64,000 nt of DNA from positions 62,001 through 126,000 of the forward strand of contig NZ_JADFFK010000015.1 in assembly GCF_015223355.1 (NCBI RefSeq). The letters are read 5' to 3'. Under the pieces are notes generated by a model that was not told the DNA's origin, made no database searches, and saw only the letters and a program-made list of their open reading frames with translations. Positions 9,384 to 18,218 of the stretch are shown here, piece after piece. Positions within the stretch are counted from its first letter, which is position 1, and each line of letters starts with the position of its first letter. The stretch is from Salipiger mangrovisoli. GTDB taxonomy: Bacteria; Pseudomonadota; Alphaproteobacteria; Rhodobacterales; Rhodobacteraceae. The position numbers and the translations under genes are program-made.

Positions 9384-10172
9384 ATGCACATGGCCGATCT
9401 CGGCGACGTCCGGCTTCACTACCGCATCGATGGTCCAGACGCGGGCGCGCCACTGGTGCTGGCCAACGCGCTTGGCACCGATCTGCGGGTCTGGGACGGG
9501 CTGCTGCCGCACCTGCCCGAGGGGCTGCGGATCCTGCGCTACGACATGCGCGGGCATGGTCTGTCTGACTGCCCGGAGCCGCCCTATTCCATGGGCGCGC
9601 TGGTGCGCGACGCCGAGCGGCTGATGGAGCACACGGGGTTCCACGACGCGGTCTTCGTCGGCCTGTCGATCGGCGGCATGGTGGCGCAGGGCCTGTCGGC
9701 CAAGCGCCACGACCTCGTGCGCGCGGCGGTGCTGTCGAACACCGCCGCCAAGATCGGCACGAGGCAGATCTGGGAAGCCCGGATCGCCGAGGTCGAGACC
9801 GGCGGCGTCGAGTCCATCGCGGATGCGGTGCTGGAGCGCTGGTTCACCCGCAGGTTCCGCGCCTCGGAAGAGTTCAGGCCCTGGCGCAACATGCTGACCC
9901 GCACGCCGACGAAGGGCTACGCGGGCTGCGCCGCCGCCGTTGCGGGCACTGACTTCATGACCCCGACCTCGGGCCTGCGCCTGCCGCTGCTTGGCATCGC
10001 CGCCTCCGAGGATGGCTCGACCCCGCCCGACCTGGTGCGCGAGACCACGGATCTGGTGCCCGGCTCGCAATTCGCGCTGATCCGTGGCGCGGGACATCTT
10101 CCGTTCATCGAGAGACCTGCCGAATACGCACAGGTCCTCACCGACTTCCTCAAGTCCCAGGGGCACATCTGA
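9384..10172 (+). CDS. pcaD: 3-oxoadipate enol-lactonase
   Basis: The 262-residue alpha/beta hydrolase hydrolyses 3-oxoadipate enol-lactone to 3-oxoadipate in the beta-ketoadipate pathway. DMRGHGLSDCP is followed by the nucleophile S95 in GLSIGGM and the histidine in GAGHLPFIERP, all typical of PcaD. The start follows AAGGGAGGCACC. The TGA overlaps the next ATG. No other complete protocatechuate gene (pcaGHC) is in the window, so it may serve a dispersed pathway or a related lactone. Confidence 0.85.
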   Translation: MHMADLGDVRLHYRIDGPDAGAPLVLANALGTDLRVWDGLLPHLPEGLRILRYDMRGHGLSDCPEPPYSMGALVRDAERLMEHTGFHDAVFVGLSIGGMVAQGLSAKRHDLVRAAVLSNTAAKIGTRQIWEARIAEVETGGVESIADAVLERWFTRRFRASEEFRPWRNMLTRTPTKGYAGCAAAVAGTDFMTPTSGLRLPLLGIAASEDGSTPPDLVRETTDLVPGSQFALIRGAGHLPFIERPAEYAQVLTDFLKSQGHI

Positions 10173-10882
10173 TGGCAAACTTCCTGTTGATCCACGGCGC
10201 ATCGCACGGTGCCTGGTGCTGGCGCGATGTCATCCCGGCGCTGGAAGAGCGCGGGCACCGGGCGCGTGCCATCGACCTTCCCGGCCACGGTGCGGATACC
10301 ACGCCGCGCGCCGAGGTCACCCTGAACGACTATGTCGAAGCGATCCTCGCCGCCCTGCCCGAGCCCGCCATCGTCGTCGCCCACTCCATGTCCGGCGTCC
10401 CCGCGACGCAGGCCGCCGACCTGCACCCGGAGCACTTCGCGCGGCTGGTCTACCTTTGCGCTTTCCTTCCGGGGGACGGCGACAGCGTCACCAGCCTCAG
10501 CCGCGACTGGCCCGAGCAGCCACTGAACGCCGCGATCAGGCGTGATGAGGGCGGCGCGACCTTCCACTTCGATCCCGAGATGATCCGGGAAAAATTCTAC
10601 CACGACTGCCCCGCGGCGCTTATCGACCGCGCCGCGCGCCACCTGACACCGCAGCCGATCATGACGCAGAAGGAACGTGTCGCCCTCAGCGGATGCGTCG
10701 AACGGCTGCCGCGCAGCTACATCCTGTGCTCGCAGGACATGGCGGTGCCGCCCGATCACCAACGTGCCATGGCCTCGGTCTTGCCAAGCGACGAGGTCTA
10801 CGACATGAGCAGCGCGCATTCACCCTTCCTGTCCGACCCCGATGGCCTCGCCGCCCTGCTGGACCGTATCGCCCGGAGCTGA
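10172..10882 (+). CDS. Alpha/beta hydrolase, methylesterase/HNL-like
   Basis: The 236-residue protein resembles the plant hydroxynitrile-lyase/methylesterase branch (LLIHGASHGAWCWRDVIPALEERGH). The serine elbow is AHSMSG (S72) and the catalytic histidine is in SSAHSPFLSDP. It overlaps the pcaD stop codon by one base and lies 3 bases before the PcaB-like gene, so it belongs to the same operon. It probably hydrolyses a small ester; the substrate is unknown. Confidence 0.82.
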   Translation: MANFLLIHGASHGAWCWRDVIPALEERGHRARAIDLPGHGADTTPRAEVTLNDYVEAILAALPEPAIVVAHSMSGVPATQAADLHPEHFARLVYLCAFLPGDGDSVTSLSRDWPEQPLNAAIRRDEGGATFHFDPEMIREKFYHDCPAALIDRAARHLTPQPIMTQKERVALSGCVERLPRSYILCSQDMAVPPDHQRAMASVLPSDEVYDMSSAHSPFLSDPDGLAALLDRIARS

Positions 10883-10885
10883 CCC

Positions 10886-11677
10886 ATGTCCGCCACGCCC
10901 TTCGACAGCGCCCACCTGCACCGCCTCTTCCCCGCCGGGGATCTCGCCAAGCTGTTCTCCGACAGCGCCGAAGTCCGGGCGATCATGATCGTTGCCGGCA
11001 CGCTGGCCAAGGTGCAGGGCGAAGCCGGGCTGATTCCCGAGACCGCCGCCAAGGCGATCCACCGCGCCTCGCTTGAATTGCAGATCGACCCCGGCGCGCT
11101 GGCGCAGGGGACCGCCGAGGCTGGCAACGTGGTTCCGCCGCTGTTGCGCGCCTTCGAAACATTGATGCAGGCACCGGACTACGCACGTTACCTCGGCCAG
11201 GGTGCCCTGGCCGGAGACCTTCGCGACTGCGCGCTGGCACTGCGGCTCAGGCAGGTCCTCACGCAGTTCGAAACCGCGATGGCCCAGCATCCCGCGGGCG
11301 ACGGCCTGTCCGCATCGAAGGCAGAGCTCCCCGCGCTGCGCGCTGCGGTGCTCTGCGTGAGCTTTGAAGGCGAGGCCGCGGAGGTCCTGCGCCCGGCGCT
11401 CGGTGCGGCGCTGAACCTCGGCGATGCCGGGTGGGGGCGCGATCGCGAGGCGTTGACCGCGCTGGCCGGATGGGCCGCGCGGTTGCTGCAGGCGCTCCTG
11501 GCCGGAACGCCGGAGAACGCGGCGCTGGCGGCGCTGGCCATCCACGGCGAGGCGCTGGCGCGCGCGCTCGAAACCACGCCGGGGACCTCCCTGGCCCGGC
11601 CTTACGTCGAGAGCCTCGCCCTGCCGCAGCTTCTCATGGTGACCGGCGCGGCGCTCGCGCGCTCTGCCAAAGTCTGA
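10886..11677 (+). CDS. PcaB-like protein (fumarase/aspartase superfamily), shortened
   Basis: The 263-residue protein aligns by eye with the N-terminal half of 3-carboxy-cis,cis-muconate cycloisomerase: FDSAHLHRLFPAGDLAKLFS, then SAEVRAIMIVAGTLAKVQGE and GLIPETAAKAI. Family members are usually 350-450 residues. Two active-site regions are altered: the expected HWGATSQD-type block reads GQGALAGDL, and the GSS-x-MPHKxNP signature loop is absent. The rest is helical and Ala/Leu-rich. Its place after pcaD supports the family call. It is probably not a working cycloisomerase by the standard mechanism; it could be a remnant or a structural partner. Confidence 0.65.
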   Translation: MSATPFDSAHLHRLFPAGDLAKLFSDSAEVRAIMIVAGTLAKVQGEAGLIPETAAKAIHRASLELQIDPGALAQGTAEAGNVVPPLLRAFETLMQAPDYARYLGQGALAGDLRDCALALRLRQVLTQFETAMAQHPAGDGLSASKAELPALRAAVLCVSFEGEAAEVLRPALGAALNLGDAGWGRDREALTALAGWAARLLQALLAGTPENAALAALAIHGEALARALETTPGTSLARPYVESLALPQLLMVTGAALARSAKV

Positions 11678-11862
11678 ACTCCTGCGCGGTCCGCGGGAAA
11701 AGGTTTGCCAGAGACTTGCCACCTCCCCCCGCTTCGGGCTACCTGCACGCAGCCATCGAGACGCAAGATATCGTCCCCAGCCATGCGACAGCGCCGCCGC
11801 GACCTCGCTTTCCGCGGCAGGTGCCCTATATTTCGAGTACGATTTTGCAGAGGCATCGACTG

Positions 11863-12192
11863 GTGAAGGAACAGACACTCCCCCCCCCTCCCGAGGAAAT
11901 GGCCGAAAATGCGCGCAACGCCGCCGGCTTCCTCAAGACGCTCGCCCATGAGGGGCGGCTCATGATCCTGTGCCATCTCGGCTCGGGAGAAAAATCCGTG
12001 GGTGAACTCGAAGGGCTGCTGGGAATGCGGCAGGCGGCGGTTAGCCAGATGCTGGCGCGTCTGCGCGAGGAAGGTCTGGTGAACACCCGCCGCGACGGCA
12101 AGACGATCTTCTACAGCCTTGCCACAGAGGACACGGCGCGGGTGATCGGCCTGCTCTACGAAATCTTCTGCGCCAAGGACGAAGCCTGCTGA
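11863..12192 (+). CDS. ArsR-family repressor, SqrR/BigR-like persulfide sensor
   Basis: The 109-residue winged-helix protein has its recognition region at MRQAAVSQMLARLREEGLV and a beta-wing at TRRDGKTIFYSL. I place the start at GTG 11863 because AGAGG lies about 9 bases upstream; an ATG at 11899 is the alternative. From that start the cysteines are C37 (ILCHLG), C103 (IFCAKD) and C109. The C37-C103 spacing of 66 equals the Cys41-Cys107 pair that forms a polysulfide bridge in Rhodobacter SqrR. It likely represses genes for sulfide or persulfide handling, but no such gene is adjacent. Confidence 0.78.
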   Translation: MKEQTLPPPPEEMAENARNAAGFLKTLAHEGRLMILCHLGSGEKSVGELEGLLGMRQAAVSQMLARLREEGLVNTRRDGKTIFYSLATEDTARVIGLLYEIFCAKDEAC

Positions 12193-12196
12193 CCGC

Positions 12197-14083
12197 TCAC
12201 GCGTCCTCGGACCATTCCCACGGTCGGGTGAAGGCACCAAGGCATTGCGCGACGGCGGCATCGTCCTCGGCGCGGGGCGCCAGCCGCGCCACGAGCCCGC
12301 GACGGCGATCATCCACCACCTCGGCCACGCGCGTGTCGAGCCCGCAGGCTTCAAGCGCAGCATCGTAGGTGCGCGTGATGGCCATTTTGCGCAGCGCGGG
12401 CTTGAACACCTTGCCGATGCCGGTTTTCGGAAGGTCCGGCAGAATCTCGAGATACTTGGGCCAGGCGGCGCGCTCGTGGATATGCACCTGCGCATGCGAC
12501 AGCAGGTCCTGTTCGGATATCTCGGCACCGGCCACCAGTTCGACATAGGCACAGGGCAGCTCGCCCGCGTGGGCGTCGGGCTGGCCGATGGCCGCCGCAA
12601 CCGCCACTGCCGGATGGGTCATCAGCGCGTCTTCTATTTCGGCCGGGTCGATGTTGTGGCCGCCGCGGATGATCACATCCTTGGCGCGGCCGGTGATCCA
12701 CAGGTATCCATCGGCGTCGATACGGCCAAGGTCGCCGGTCCGCAGGAAACGCTGGTGGTAGTAGAGATCGCGATTGCGCTCGACGTCGGTATAGGTGCCG
12801 CCGGGGATCACGCCGGGGTTCGACACGCAGATCTCTCCGATCTCGTCGACCGGGCATTCATGCGGGCCATCATGCGATTGCCGCACGATCTTCACCTCTG
12901 TGTAGGGCAGCGGAAATCCGACCGATCCGACCTTCTTCACCCCGTCCGGCGGGTTCACCGACACGAGGCAGGTTGCCTCGGTCAGCCCGTAGCCCTCGCA
13001 GATCGACAGGCCGGCCACCTCCTCGAAGCGGCGGAACAACTCGGAGGGCATCGGGGCCGAGCCGGAGAAGGCATAGCGTACCGTCGAGATATCGGCGTCC
13101 ACCTTGCGCTGCATCAGCGCCGAGACGGCGGTGGGCACGGTGATGATGAAGCTGATCTTCCAGCGCTCGCAGAGCTTCCAGAAATTGTCGAACACCCCCT
13201 CGCCGCGATAGCCAGCCGGGGTCGGCAGGATCACATGGGCCCCCGAGGCCATCGCCGACATGATCACCACCTCGGTGGCGAAGACGTGGAACAGCGGCAG
13301 CGGGCACATCACGTTGTCGGTCTCGCGGAACAGCAGCCGCGAGCCCAGCCAGCCGTTGTAGAGCATCCCCGACACGCGATGCCGCGCGACCTTGGGCATC
13401 CCGGTGGTGCCGCCGGTGTGGAAATAGGCCGCGGGCCGGTCCACGGTCGAAGGCGTGAACGTCAGGCGGGTGGGCTGGCGCTCCAGCTCCGCGTTGAAAC
13501 ACTTGATGTCGGCGTGGTGAGTGCGCGGCAGCTTCGGGCGCAGCAGCGGCACCAGCCAGCGCTTCGGCGGCGTGAGGTAGCGGTTCAGGTCCACCTCCAG
13601 CACCGTGACCACCTTCGGTGCATGGCGGCAGGCCTCGGCCAGCTTCTGCGCGATGTCGGTCTTGGGGAAGGACTTGAGCGTGACCACCACCCGCGCGCCC
13701 GTCTCGCGCAACAGCGCGGCAATCTGCTCGGGTTCGAGCAGCGGGTTGATCGGTGCGATGGTTCCGGCGATGGCCCCGCCCAGGAAGGTGACCAGCGCCT
13801 CGGTGCAGTTGGGAAGCACCATGGCAACCACGTCATCTTCGCCCACACCAAGGCTTCGGAAGAGGTTCGCCGCCTGATTGGTGCGGCTCAGCAACTGCGA
13901 CCAGCTGAGTGTCTCGGCTGGCGACGTGACCCCCGACAGCAGTTGGAAGCTCATCGCCGGGCGGTCCGGAAATTTCGCCGCGGTCTGCGCCAGGCAGGCG
14001 TGAAGGGTTTCCGGCAGCTGCCGCTCCGCCCAGGGTTTCTCCGCCTCGATCGCCGCGCGATCCGCCTGCGTCACAAATTGCAT
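12197..14083 (-). CDS. Acyl-CoA synthetase (AMP-binding, fatty-acid type)
   Basis: The 628-residue ANL-superfamily ligase activates a carboxylic acid to its CoA thioester through an acyl-AMP. The P-loop-like motif is YFHTGGTTGMPKVARH; GYGLTEATCLVSVNPP forms the substrate/AMP site; TGDLGRIDADGYLWITGRAKDVI carries the hinge aspartate; and the C-terminal lysine lies in PKTGIGKVFKPALRK. The start at 14083 is preceded by GGAGGAGCG. Sequence does not fix the substrate; long or medium-chain fatty acids are likely. Confidence 0.88.
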   Translation of the reverse strand: MQFVTQADRAAIEAEKPWAERQLPETLHACLAQTAAKFPDRPAMSFQLLSGVTSPAETLSWSQLLSRTNQAANLFRSLGVGEDDVVAMVLPNCTEALVTFLGGAIAGTIAPINPLLEPEQIAALLRETGARVVVTLKSFPKTDIAQKLAEACRHAPKVVTVLEVDLNRYLTPPKRWLVPLLRPKLPRTHHADIKCFNAELERQPTRLTFTPSTVDRPAAYFHTGGTTGMPKVARHRVSGMLYNGWLGSRLLFRETDNVMCPLPLFHVFATEVVIMSAMASGAHVILPTPAGYRGEGVFDNFWKLCERWKISFIITVPTAVSALMQRKVDADISTVRYAFSGSAPMPSELFRRFEEVAGLSICEGYGLTEATCLVSVNPPDGVKKVGSVGFPLPYTEVKIVRQSHDGPHECPVDEIGEICVSNPGVIPGGTYTDVERNRDLYYHQRFLRTGDLGRIDADGYLWITGRAKDVIIRGGHNIDPAEIEDALMTHPAVAVAAAIGQPDAHAGELPCAYVELVAGAEISEQDLLSHAQVHIHERAAWPKYLEILPDLPKTGIGKVFKPALRKMAITRTYDAALEACGLDTRVAEVVDDRRRGLVARLAPRAEDDAAVAQCLGAFTRPWEWSEDA

Positions 14084-14219
14084 TAACGCTGCGCTCCTCC
14101 ACGCAAGGCACCGCAGCAACCTTGCCGCGTCACCTGTTCAGAGTGTGGGATGCAACTCGGCCTCCCGCAAGGGCTGCGGACTTATCATGCGCTCTCGGCG
14201 AGGCAAAGCCCGGATGCGG

Positions 14220-16019
14220 CTATTCCGCCGCGAGCCCGTCGGTGAACTGCAGCCGCGCCAGCCGGGCGTAGAGTCCACCCTCGGCCACCAGCGCGTCATG
14301 TCCGCCCTGCGCGACGATCCGCCCGTGATCCATGACCACGATGCGGTCGGCCTTCTTCACCGTGGCGAGCCGGTGCGCGACGATGATCGTTGTGCGCCCT
14401 TCGGCCAGAGTGTCCACCGCCTGCTGCACCGCCCGCTCGCTTTCCGCATCGAGCGCCGAGGTCGCCTCGTCGAGCAGCAGCACAGGCGCGTCGCGCAGGA
14501 TCGCGCGGGCAATGGCCACACGCTGCTTCTGCCCGCCCGAAAGCATGACGCCGCGCTCGCCGAGATAGGTGTCATAGCCCTCCGGCAGCGCACTCAGAAA
14601 ATCATGCGCCGCGGCGGCGCGTGCGGCGGCCTCGACCTCGGCATCCGAAGCACCCGGACGGCCAAAGCGGATGTTGTCGCGCGCCGAGGCGGCAAAGATC
14701 ACCGGATCCTGCGGCACCAGCGCGATGCTCTGACGGAAGGCATTGCGGCTCATCCGGTCCAGCGGCAGCCCATCGAGCAGCACCCGCCCGGCATCGGGGT
14801 CGTAGAAGCGCTGGATCAGTTGCACGATGGTGGTCTTGCCCGCCCCCGAGGGGCCGACAAGCGCGATGGTCTCGCCCGGCGCAATGTGCAGGTCGATGCC
14901 GTCGAGCGCCTTGACGCCGGGGCGCGCAGGATAGGTGAAGTCCACCTTGTCAAAAGTGATCTCGCCGCGCACGGCAGAGGGCACCGGCAGGGGCTGCGCG
15001 GGATCGGTCACCGTGTCCTCGGCCCTAAGGAGCTCTATCAGCCGCTCGGTGGCGCCCGCCGCGCGTTGCAGCTCGCCGAAGATCTCCGAGAGCGCCGCCA
15101 CGGCGCCGGCCACCATCACCGAATAGATGACGAATTGCACCAGCGCCCCAGCGCTCATCTCGCCCGCACGCACGTCCACCGCCCCGGCCCAGAGCACGCC
15201 GACGATGCCGGTGAACACCAGGAAAATCACGATCGCGGTCATCAATGCCCGCGTCTTCACCCGGCGGCGGGCGGCATCGAAGCTTTTCTCGGTGACCTCG
15301 GCAAAGGTCGCCCGGCTGATCGTCTCGTGGGTGTAGCTCTGCACGGTCTGCACGGCCGAGAGCGCCTCGGCGGCATTGCCCGACGAGACGGCGATCCAGT
15401 CCTGGTTCTCGCGCGAGAGCTTGCGCAGCCGGCGGCCCAGCGTGAGGATCGGCACGATCACCACCGGCACGATCAGCAGCACCATCCCGGTCAGCTTGGC
15501 CGAGGTGAAGAGCATCAGGGTGAGCCCGCCGAGGAATAGCAGCAGGTTGCGCAGTGCGATCGAGACCGACGAGCCGATCACCGAGAGGATCAGCGTGGTG
15601 TCGGTGGTGATCCGGCTCAACACCTCGCCGGTCATGACATTTTCGTAGAAGGCAGGCGACAGGCCGATCACCCGATCGAAGACAGCCTTGCGGATGTCGG
15701 CCACCACCCGTTCGCCCAGCCGGGTTACCAGCGCGTAGCGCGCGGCGGTGCCAAGCGCCAGCAGCGCCGCGATGCCAAGCGCCGCCATGAAATAGCGGTC
15801 CAGCAGCGCGCCATCCTGCGTGCCGAAATTATCGACCACCCGGCGCACCGCCAGCGGCAGCGTCAGAGAGACAGTGGCCGTGGCGATCAGCGCGAGGATC
15901 GCCGCAAGCATCAGCCCGCGATAGGGCCGCATGAAGGGCCAGAGCGCGGCCAGCGAGCCGAGTTTGCGAGATTTCTCGCGATCGTCCTGCACGATGGCAG
16001 CCGGGTTTCCGTGGGCCAT
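14220..16019 (-). CDS. ABC exporter half-transporter (MsbA-like)
   Basis: The 599-residue protein has about six transmembrane helices in the first 320 residues fused to an ATPase domain. Walker A is GPSGAGKTT, the signature is LSGGQKQRVAIARAI, Walker B is PVLLLDEATSALD and the H-loop is IIVAHRL. It works as a homo- or heterodimer to export lipids or drugs. Start at 16019 follows AAAGGAGCGG, so the longer open frame to 16184 is rejected. Expressed alone, 136 bases from the acyl-CoA synthetase start. Confidence 0.9.
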   Translation of the reverse strand: MAHGNPAAIVQDDREKSRKLGSLAALWPFMRPYRGLMLAAILALIATATVSLTLPLAVRRVVDNFGTQDGALLDRYFMAALGIAALLALGTAARYALVTRLGERVVADIRKAVFDRVIGLSPAFYENVMTGEVLSRITTDTTLILSVIGSSVSIALRNLLLFLGGLTLMLFTSAKLTGMVLLIVPVVIVPILTLGRRLRKLSRENQDWIAVSSGNAAEALSAVQTVQSYTHETISRATFAEVTEKSFDAARRRVKTRALMTAIVIFLVFTGIVGVLWAGAVDVRAGEMSAGALVQFVIYSVMVAGAVAALSEIFGELQRAAGATERLIELLRAEDTVTDPAQPLPVPSAVRGEITFDKVDFTYPARPGVKALDGIDLHIAPGETIALVGPSGAGKTTIVQLIQRFYDPDAGRVLLDGLPLDRMSRNAFRQSIALVPQDPVIFAASARDNIRFGRPGASDAEVEAAARAAAAHDFLSALPEGYDTYLGERGVMLSGGQKQRVAIARAILRDAPVLLLDEATSALDAESERAVQQAVDTLAEGRTTIIVAHRLATVKKADRIVVMDHGRIVAQGGHDALVAEGGLYARLARLQFTDGLAAE

Positions 16020-16151
16020 GGCCGCTCCTTTGTCTGCAGGACGGTATTGCGGGCCCGCGCGGCCTGCGTCAAGGCGCGGCGTGTCACGGCTCTGCGTGCC
16101 GCATGCCAAGGCGTGGCGGCGGGCGCAGGGTTCAGCGATGAAGGGGGATGT

Positions 16152-16225
16152 TGGAGCGGGCGGCGGGAATCGAACCCGCGTCATTAGCTTGGAAGGCTAA
16201 GGTCTTACCACTACACAACGCCCGC
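16152..16225 (-). tRNA. tRNA-Gly (anticodon UCC)
   Basis: A 74-nt cloverleaf on the minus strand. The acceptor pairs GCGGGCG with CGCCCGC; the anticodon arm is TTAGC-CTTCCAA-GCTAA, giving anticodon TCC; the T arm is GCGGG-TTCGATT-CCCGC. The CCA end is encoded at 16154-16152. Confidence 0.96.
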
Positions 16226-16310
16226 GTAGTGGGCGGAGAGATATTGCAAGCTTTGGGTCCGGTCAACCGCTCCCGCGCGCCTTTTGCAGGATGCCGCCAC
16301 GTTTTTCCGG

Positions 16311-16339
16311 TGATCCAAGCCACGCGCCGCTGCGTAGTC
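16311..16339 (+). promoter_or_regulatory. Candidate RpoE (ECF11) promoter of the DUF2177 gene
   Basis: TGATCC (16311-16316), 17-base spacer, GTAGTC (16334-16339), 28 bases before the ATG at 16367. The same -35 hexamer and spacing to GTA occur at rpoE and at the lipid operon. TGATCC is the -35 element known for Rhodobacter RpoE. Confidence 0.65.
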
Positions 16340-16366
16340 CGAAGGCACGGCACCAAAGGACTCCCC

Positions 16367-16777
16367 ATGCAGACGCTCCTTCTCTACGCCATCACCGCGG
16401 CGATCTTCCTCGGGCTCGACATGCTCGGGCTCCGGTTCCTCATCCGCCCGGTCTTCGAGCGGCACGTCGGGCACCTTCTGGCCGAGCCGCTGCGGCTTGG
16501 TCCGGCGGCGGGGTTTTATCTGGCCTACGTCGTGGGGGTGCTGGTCTTTGTCTCGCTGCCCGCCCTGCGCGAAGGTGCAGCGGTGCAGGCGCTCTGGATG
16601 GGCGCGCTGCTGGGCCTCATGTGCTACGGCACCTACGAGATGACCAATTTCGCAACGCTTGCCGACTGGAGCTGGGAACAGGTGATCACCGATTGTCTCT
16701 GGGGCGCGGCGCTGACCGGCGTGGCGGCCTGGGCTGGTGTTGCGGCGACCCTGGCGCTTGTCCCCAAGGCGGGCTGA
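16367..16777 (+). CDS. DUF2177 membrane protein
   Basis: The 136-residue protein has four hydrophobic helices and matches DUF2177: LGLDMLGLRFLIRPVFERHVGHLL, a central YGTYEMTNFATLADWS, and a DCLWGAALTG loop. It probably sits in the inner membrane; the function is unknown. AAAGGA lies 6 bases before the ATG. Its TGATCC-type promoter and its position beside the rpoE-chrR locus suggest it is part of the singlet-oxygen response. Confidence 0.85.
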   Translation: MQTLLLYAITAAIFLGLDMLGLRFLIRPVFERHVGHLLAEPLRLGPAAGFYLAYVVGVLVFVSLPALREGAAVQALWMGALLGLMCYGTYEMTNFATLADWSWEQVITDCLWGAALTGVAAWAGVAATLALVPKAG

Positions 16778-16842
16778 TCCGCCTCGCCACCCTGAACAGG
16801 CGTGAGCCCCCCGCCCCCGCGACAGGTCCGGAGGCGGAGGGC

Positions 16843-17580
16843 TCAGCCCGCAAGCCGCGCGGTAAGGCGCAGCGCGAGGGGGTAGGGCAGCAGCCGCAGC
16901 AGCTTCAGCGCGTAGGTGAAGCGTTTGGGGAAATGGATCTCGAAGCCGCGCCCCGACATGCCCTTGGCGATCTCGCGCGCCGCCGCCTCCGGCTCTATGA
17001 TCGCGGGCATGGAAAAGTCGTTCTTGTCCGTCAGCCGGGTGCGCACGAAGCCGGGACAGACCAGCCGAACGTCGATGCGCGGCGCGTATTCCACCCGCAG
17101 CGTCTCGGCCAAGTTGATGATCGCGGCCTTGGTGGCGGAATAGGCCTGCCCCTTCGGCAGGCCGATATAGCCCGCCACGGATCCGAAAAGAACCAGTTGT
17201 CCGCCGTCGCGCAACAGCCGCGGCGCGCTCTGTGCCACCAGCAGTGTGCCGGTCACATTGACCTGCACCAGCGCCGCCGTTTTCTCTGGATCGAGCTCCG
17301 CCACGCGCGCGGGATCGTAGAGCGCGGCGGTACAGATCAGCGCATCGAGCGGCCCGCCCGCTTCGATGCGCAACACGGCCGCATCCAGGGTGGCGCGCTC
17401 GGCAAGATCGAGCGGGATCACCTCTGCGCCGCCGCAGTCCCCGGCCAGCTGGGTCAGTGCCTCTGCATCGCGCGCCGAGAGCACCAGGCGCGCGCCCTGC
17501 CCCGCCAACTCGCGCGCCAGCGCCGCGCCGATGCCCGAACTCGCGCCGATGATCCAGATCCTCTTGCCAGCGTGGGTCAT
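16843..17580 (-). CDS. Short-chain dehydrogenase/reductase, third gene of the rpoE operon
   Basis: The 245-residue SDR has the dinucleotide motif GASSGIG (residues 13-19), the catalytic serine in LFGSVAGYIG and the Y-x3-K pair in GQAYSATKAAI. It starts 2 bases after the chrR stop, so it is in the rpoE-chrR transcript. Related SDR genes occur with rpoE/chrR-controlled lipid genes in Rhodobacteraceae. A role in handling oxidised lipids is plausible but inferred from context. Confidence 0.88.
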   Translation of the reverse strand: MTHAGKRIWIIGASSGIGAALARELAGQGARLVLSARDAEALTQLAGDCGGAEVIPLDLAERATLDAAVLRIEAGGPLDALICTAALYDPARVAELDPEKTAALVQVNVTGTLLVAQSAPRLLRDGGQLVLFGSVAGYIGLPKGQAYSATKAAIINLAETLRVEYAPRIDVRLVCPGFVRTRLTDKNDFSMPAIIEPEAAAREIAKGMSGRGFEIHFPKRFTYALKLLRLLPYPLALRLTARLAG

Positions 17581-17582
17581 GG

Positions 17583-18218
17583 TCAGATGCGGAACAGGGG
17601 CTGCAAGAGCCGCGGGATCATCGCACGGAAGCGCAGTGGCGCGTCGGTGGCGGCAAGGCAGATGCAGGGACCCTCGTCCCCCGCGATCGGCTGGTGGTCG
17701 AGATCATCCGAGGCCACCTCGACATCCCCCGCGGCGAAGCGCCCCTCGCAGTCCGAGAAGCTGCCCTGCAACACCAGCGTCAGTTCGAGCCCGCCATGGC
17801 TATGCTCGGGCACGGCGCGGCCGCGCGGGATGTAGAGCAGGCGCAGCGAGCCCTCGCCATCGGCGCTGAGGATCTGCTGGCGGATGCCGCCGCCCAGCAT
17901 CTTCCAGCGCGGCGGTTGCCCCTTCAGCGCCTCCATCACCGGGGCGGGAAAGATGCCCGAGCCGCGCAGCGGCGGCGGCGGCGGAACTGCGGTGTCGAGC
18001 GCGGCGAAGAGACGATCGCGCGCGCCCTCGTCCAGCCCGGCGGGCGCGAGCTCGGACAGCAGCGCGCCACCAAGCGCAGCCTCGGTCTCCACCGAGGCGC
18101 GGCAGGCATCGCAAAGCGACACATGCGCCGCAATCACCACCGCAAAAGGCTGCGGCAAGGTGCCGGCGGCATAGGCGCGTAGCATCTCCTCGGGGATATG
18201 ATGGGTGATCTTGCTCAT
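17583..18218 (-). CDS. chrR: ChrR anti-sigma factor, zinc-dependent with cupin domain
   Basis: The 211-residue anti-sigma factor holds RpoE inactive until singlet oxygen appears. The N-terminal zinc domain has H6, H32, C36 and C39 (AAHVSLCDACR), equivalent to the sigma-binding ligands of Rhodobacter sphaeroides ChrR. The C-terminal cupin has H139, H141, E145 and H175, and a CxC at 185-187 (GPCICL). These are each two positions from the known H141/H143/E147/H177 and C187/C189 set of ChrR, so full singlet-oxygen sensing is expected. Its ATG overlaps the rpoE stop by four bases. Confidence 0.95.
   Translation of the reverse strand: MSKITHHIPEEMLRAYAAGTLPQPFAVVIAAHVSLCDACRASVETEAALGGALLSELAPAGLDEGARDRLFAALDTAVPPPPPLRGSGIFPAPVMEALKGQPPRWKMLGGGIRQQILSADGEGSLRLLYIPRGRAVPEHSHGGLELTLVLQGSFSDCEGRFAAGDVEVASDDLDHQPIAGDEGPCICLAATDAPLRFRAMIPRLLQPLFRI

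Noticed and set aside
12245-14086. A 613-codon plus-strand frame opposite the acyl-CoA synthetase
   Set aside because: Antisense shadow: the minus strand has all ligase motifs, and this frame has no ribosome-binding site or recognisable domain.
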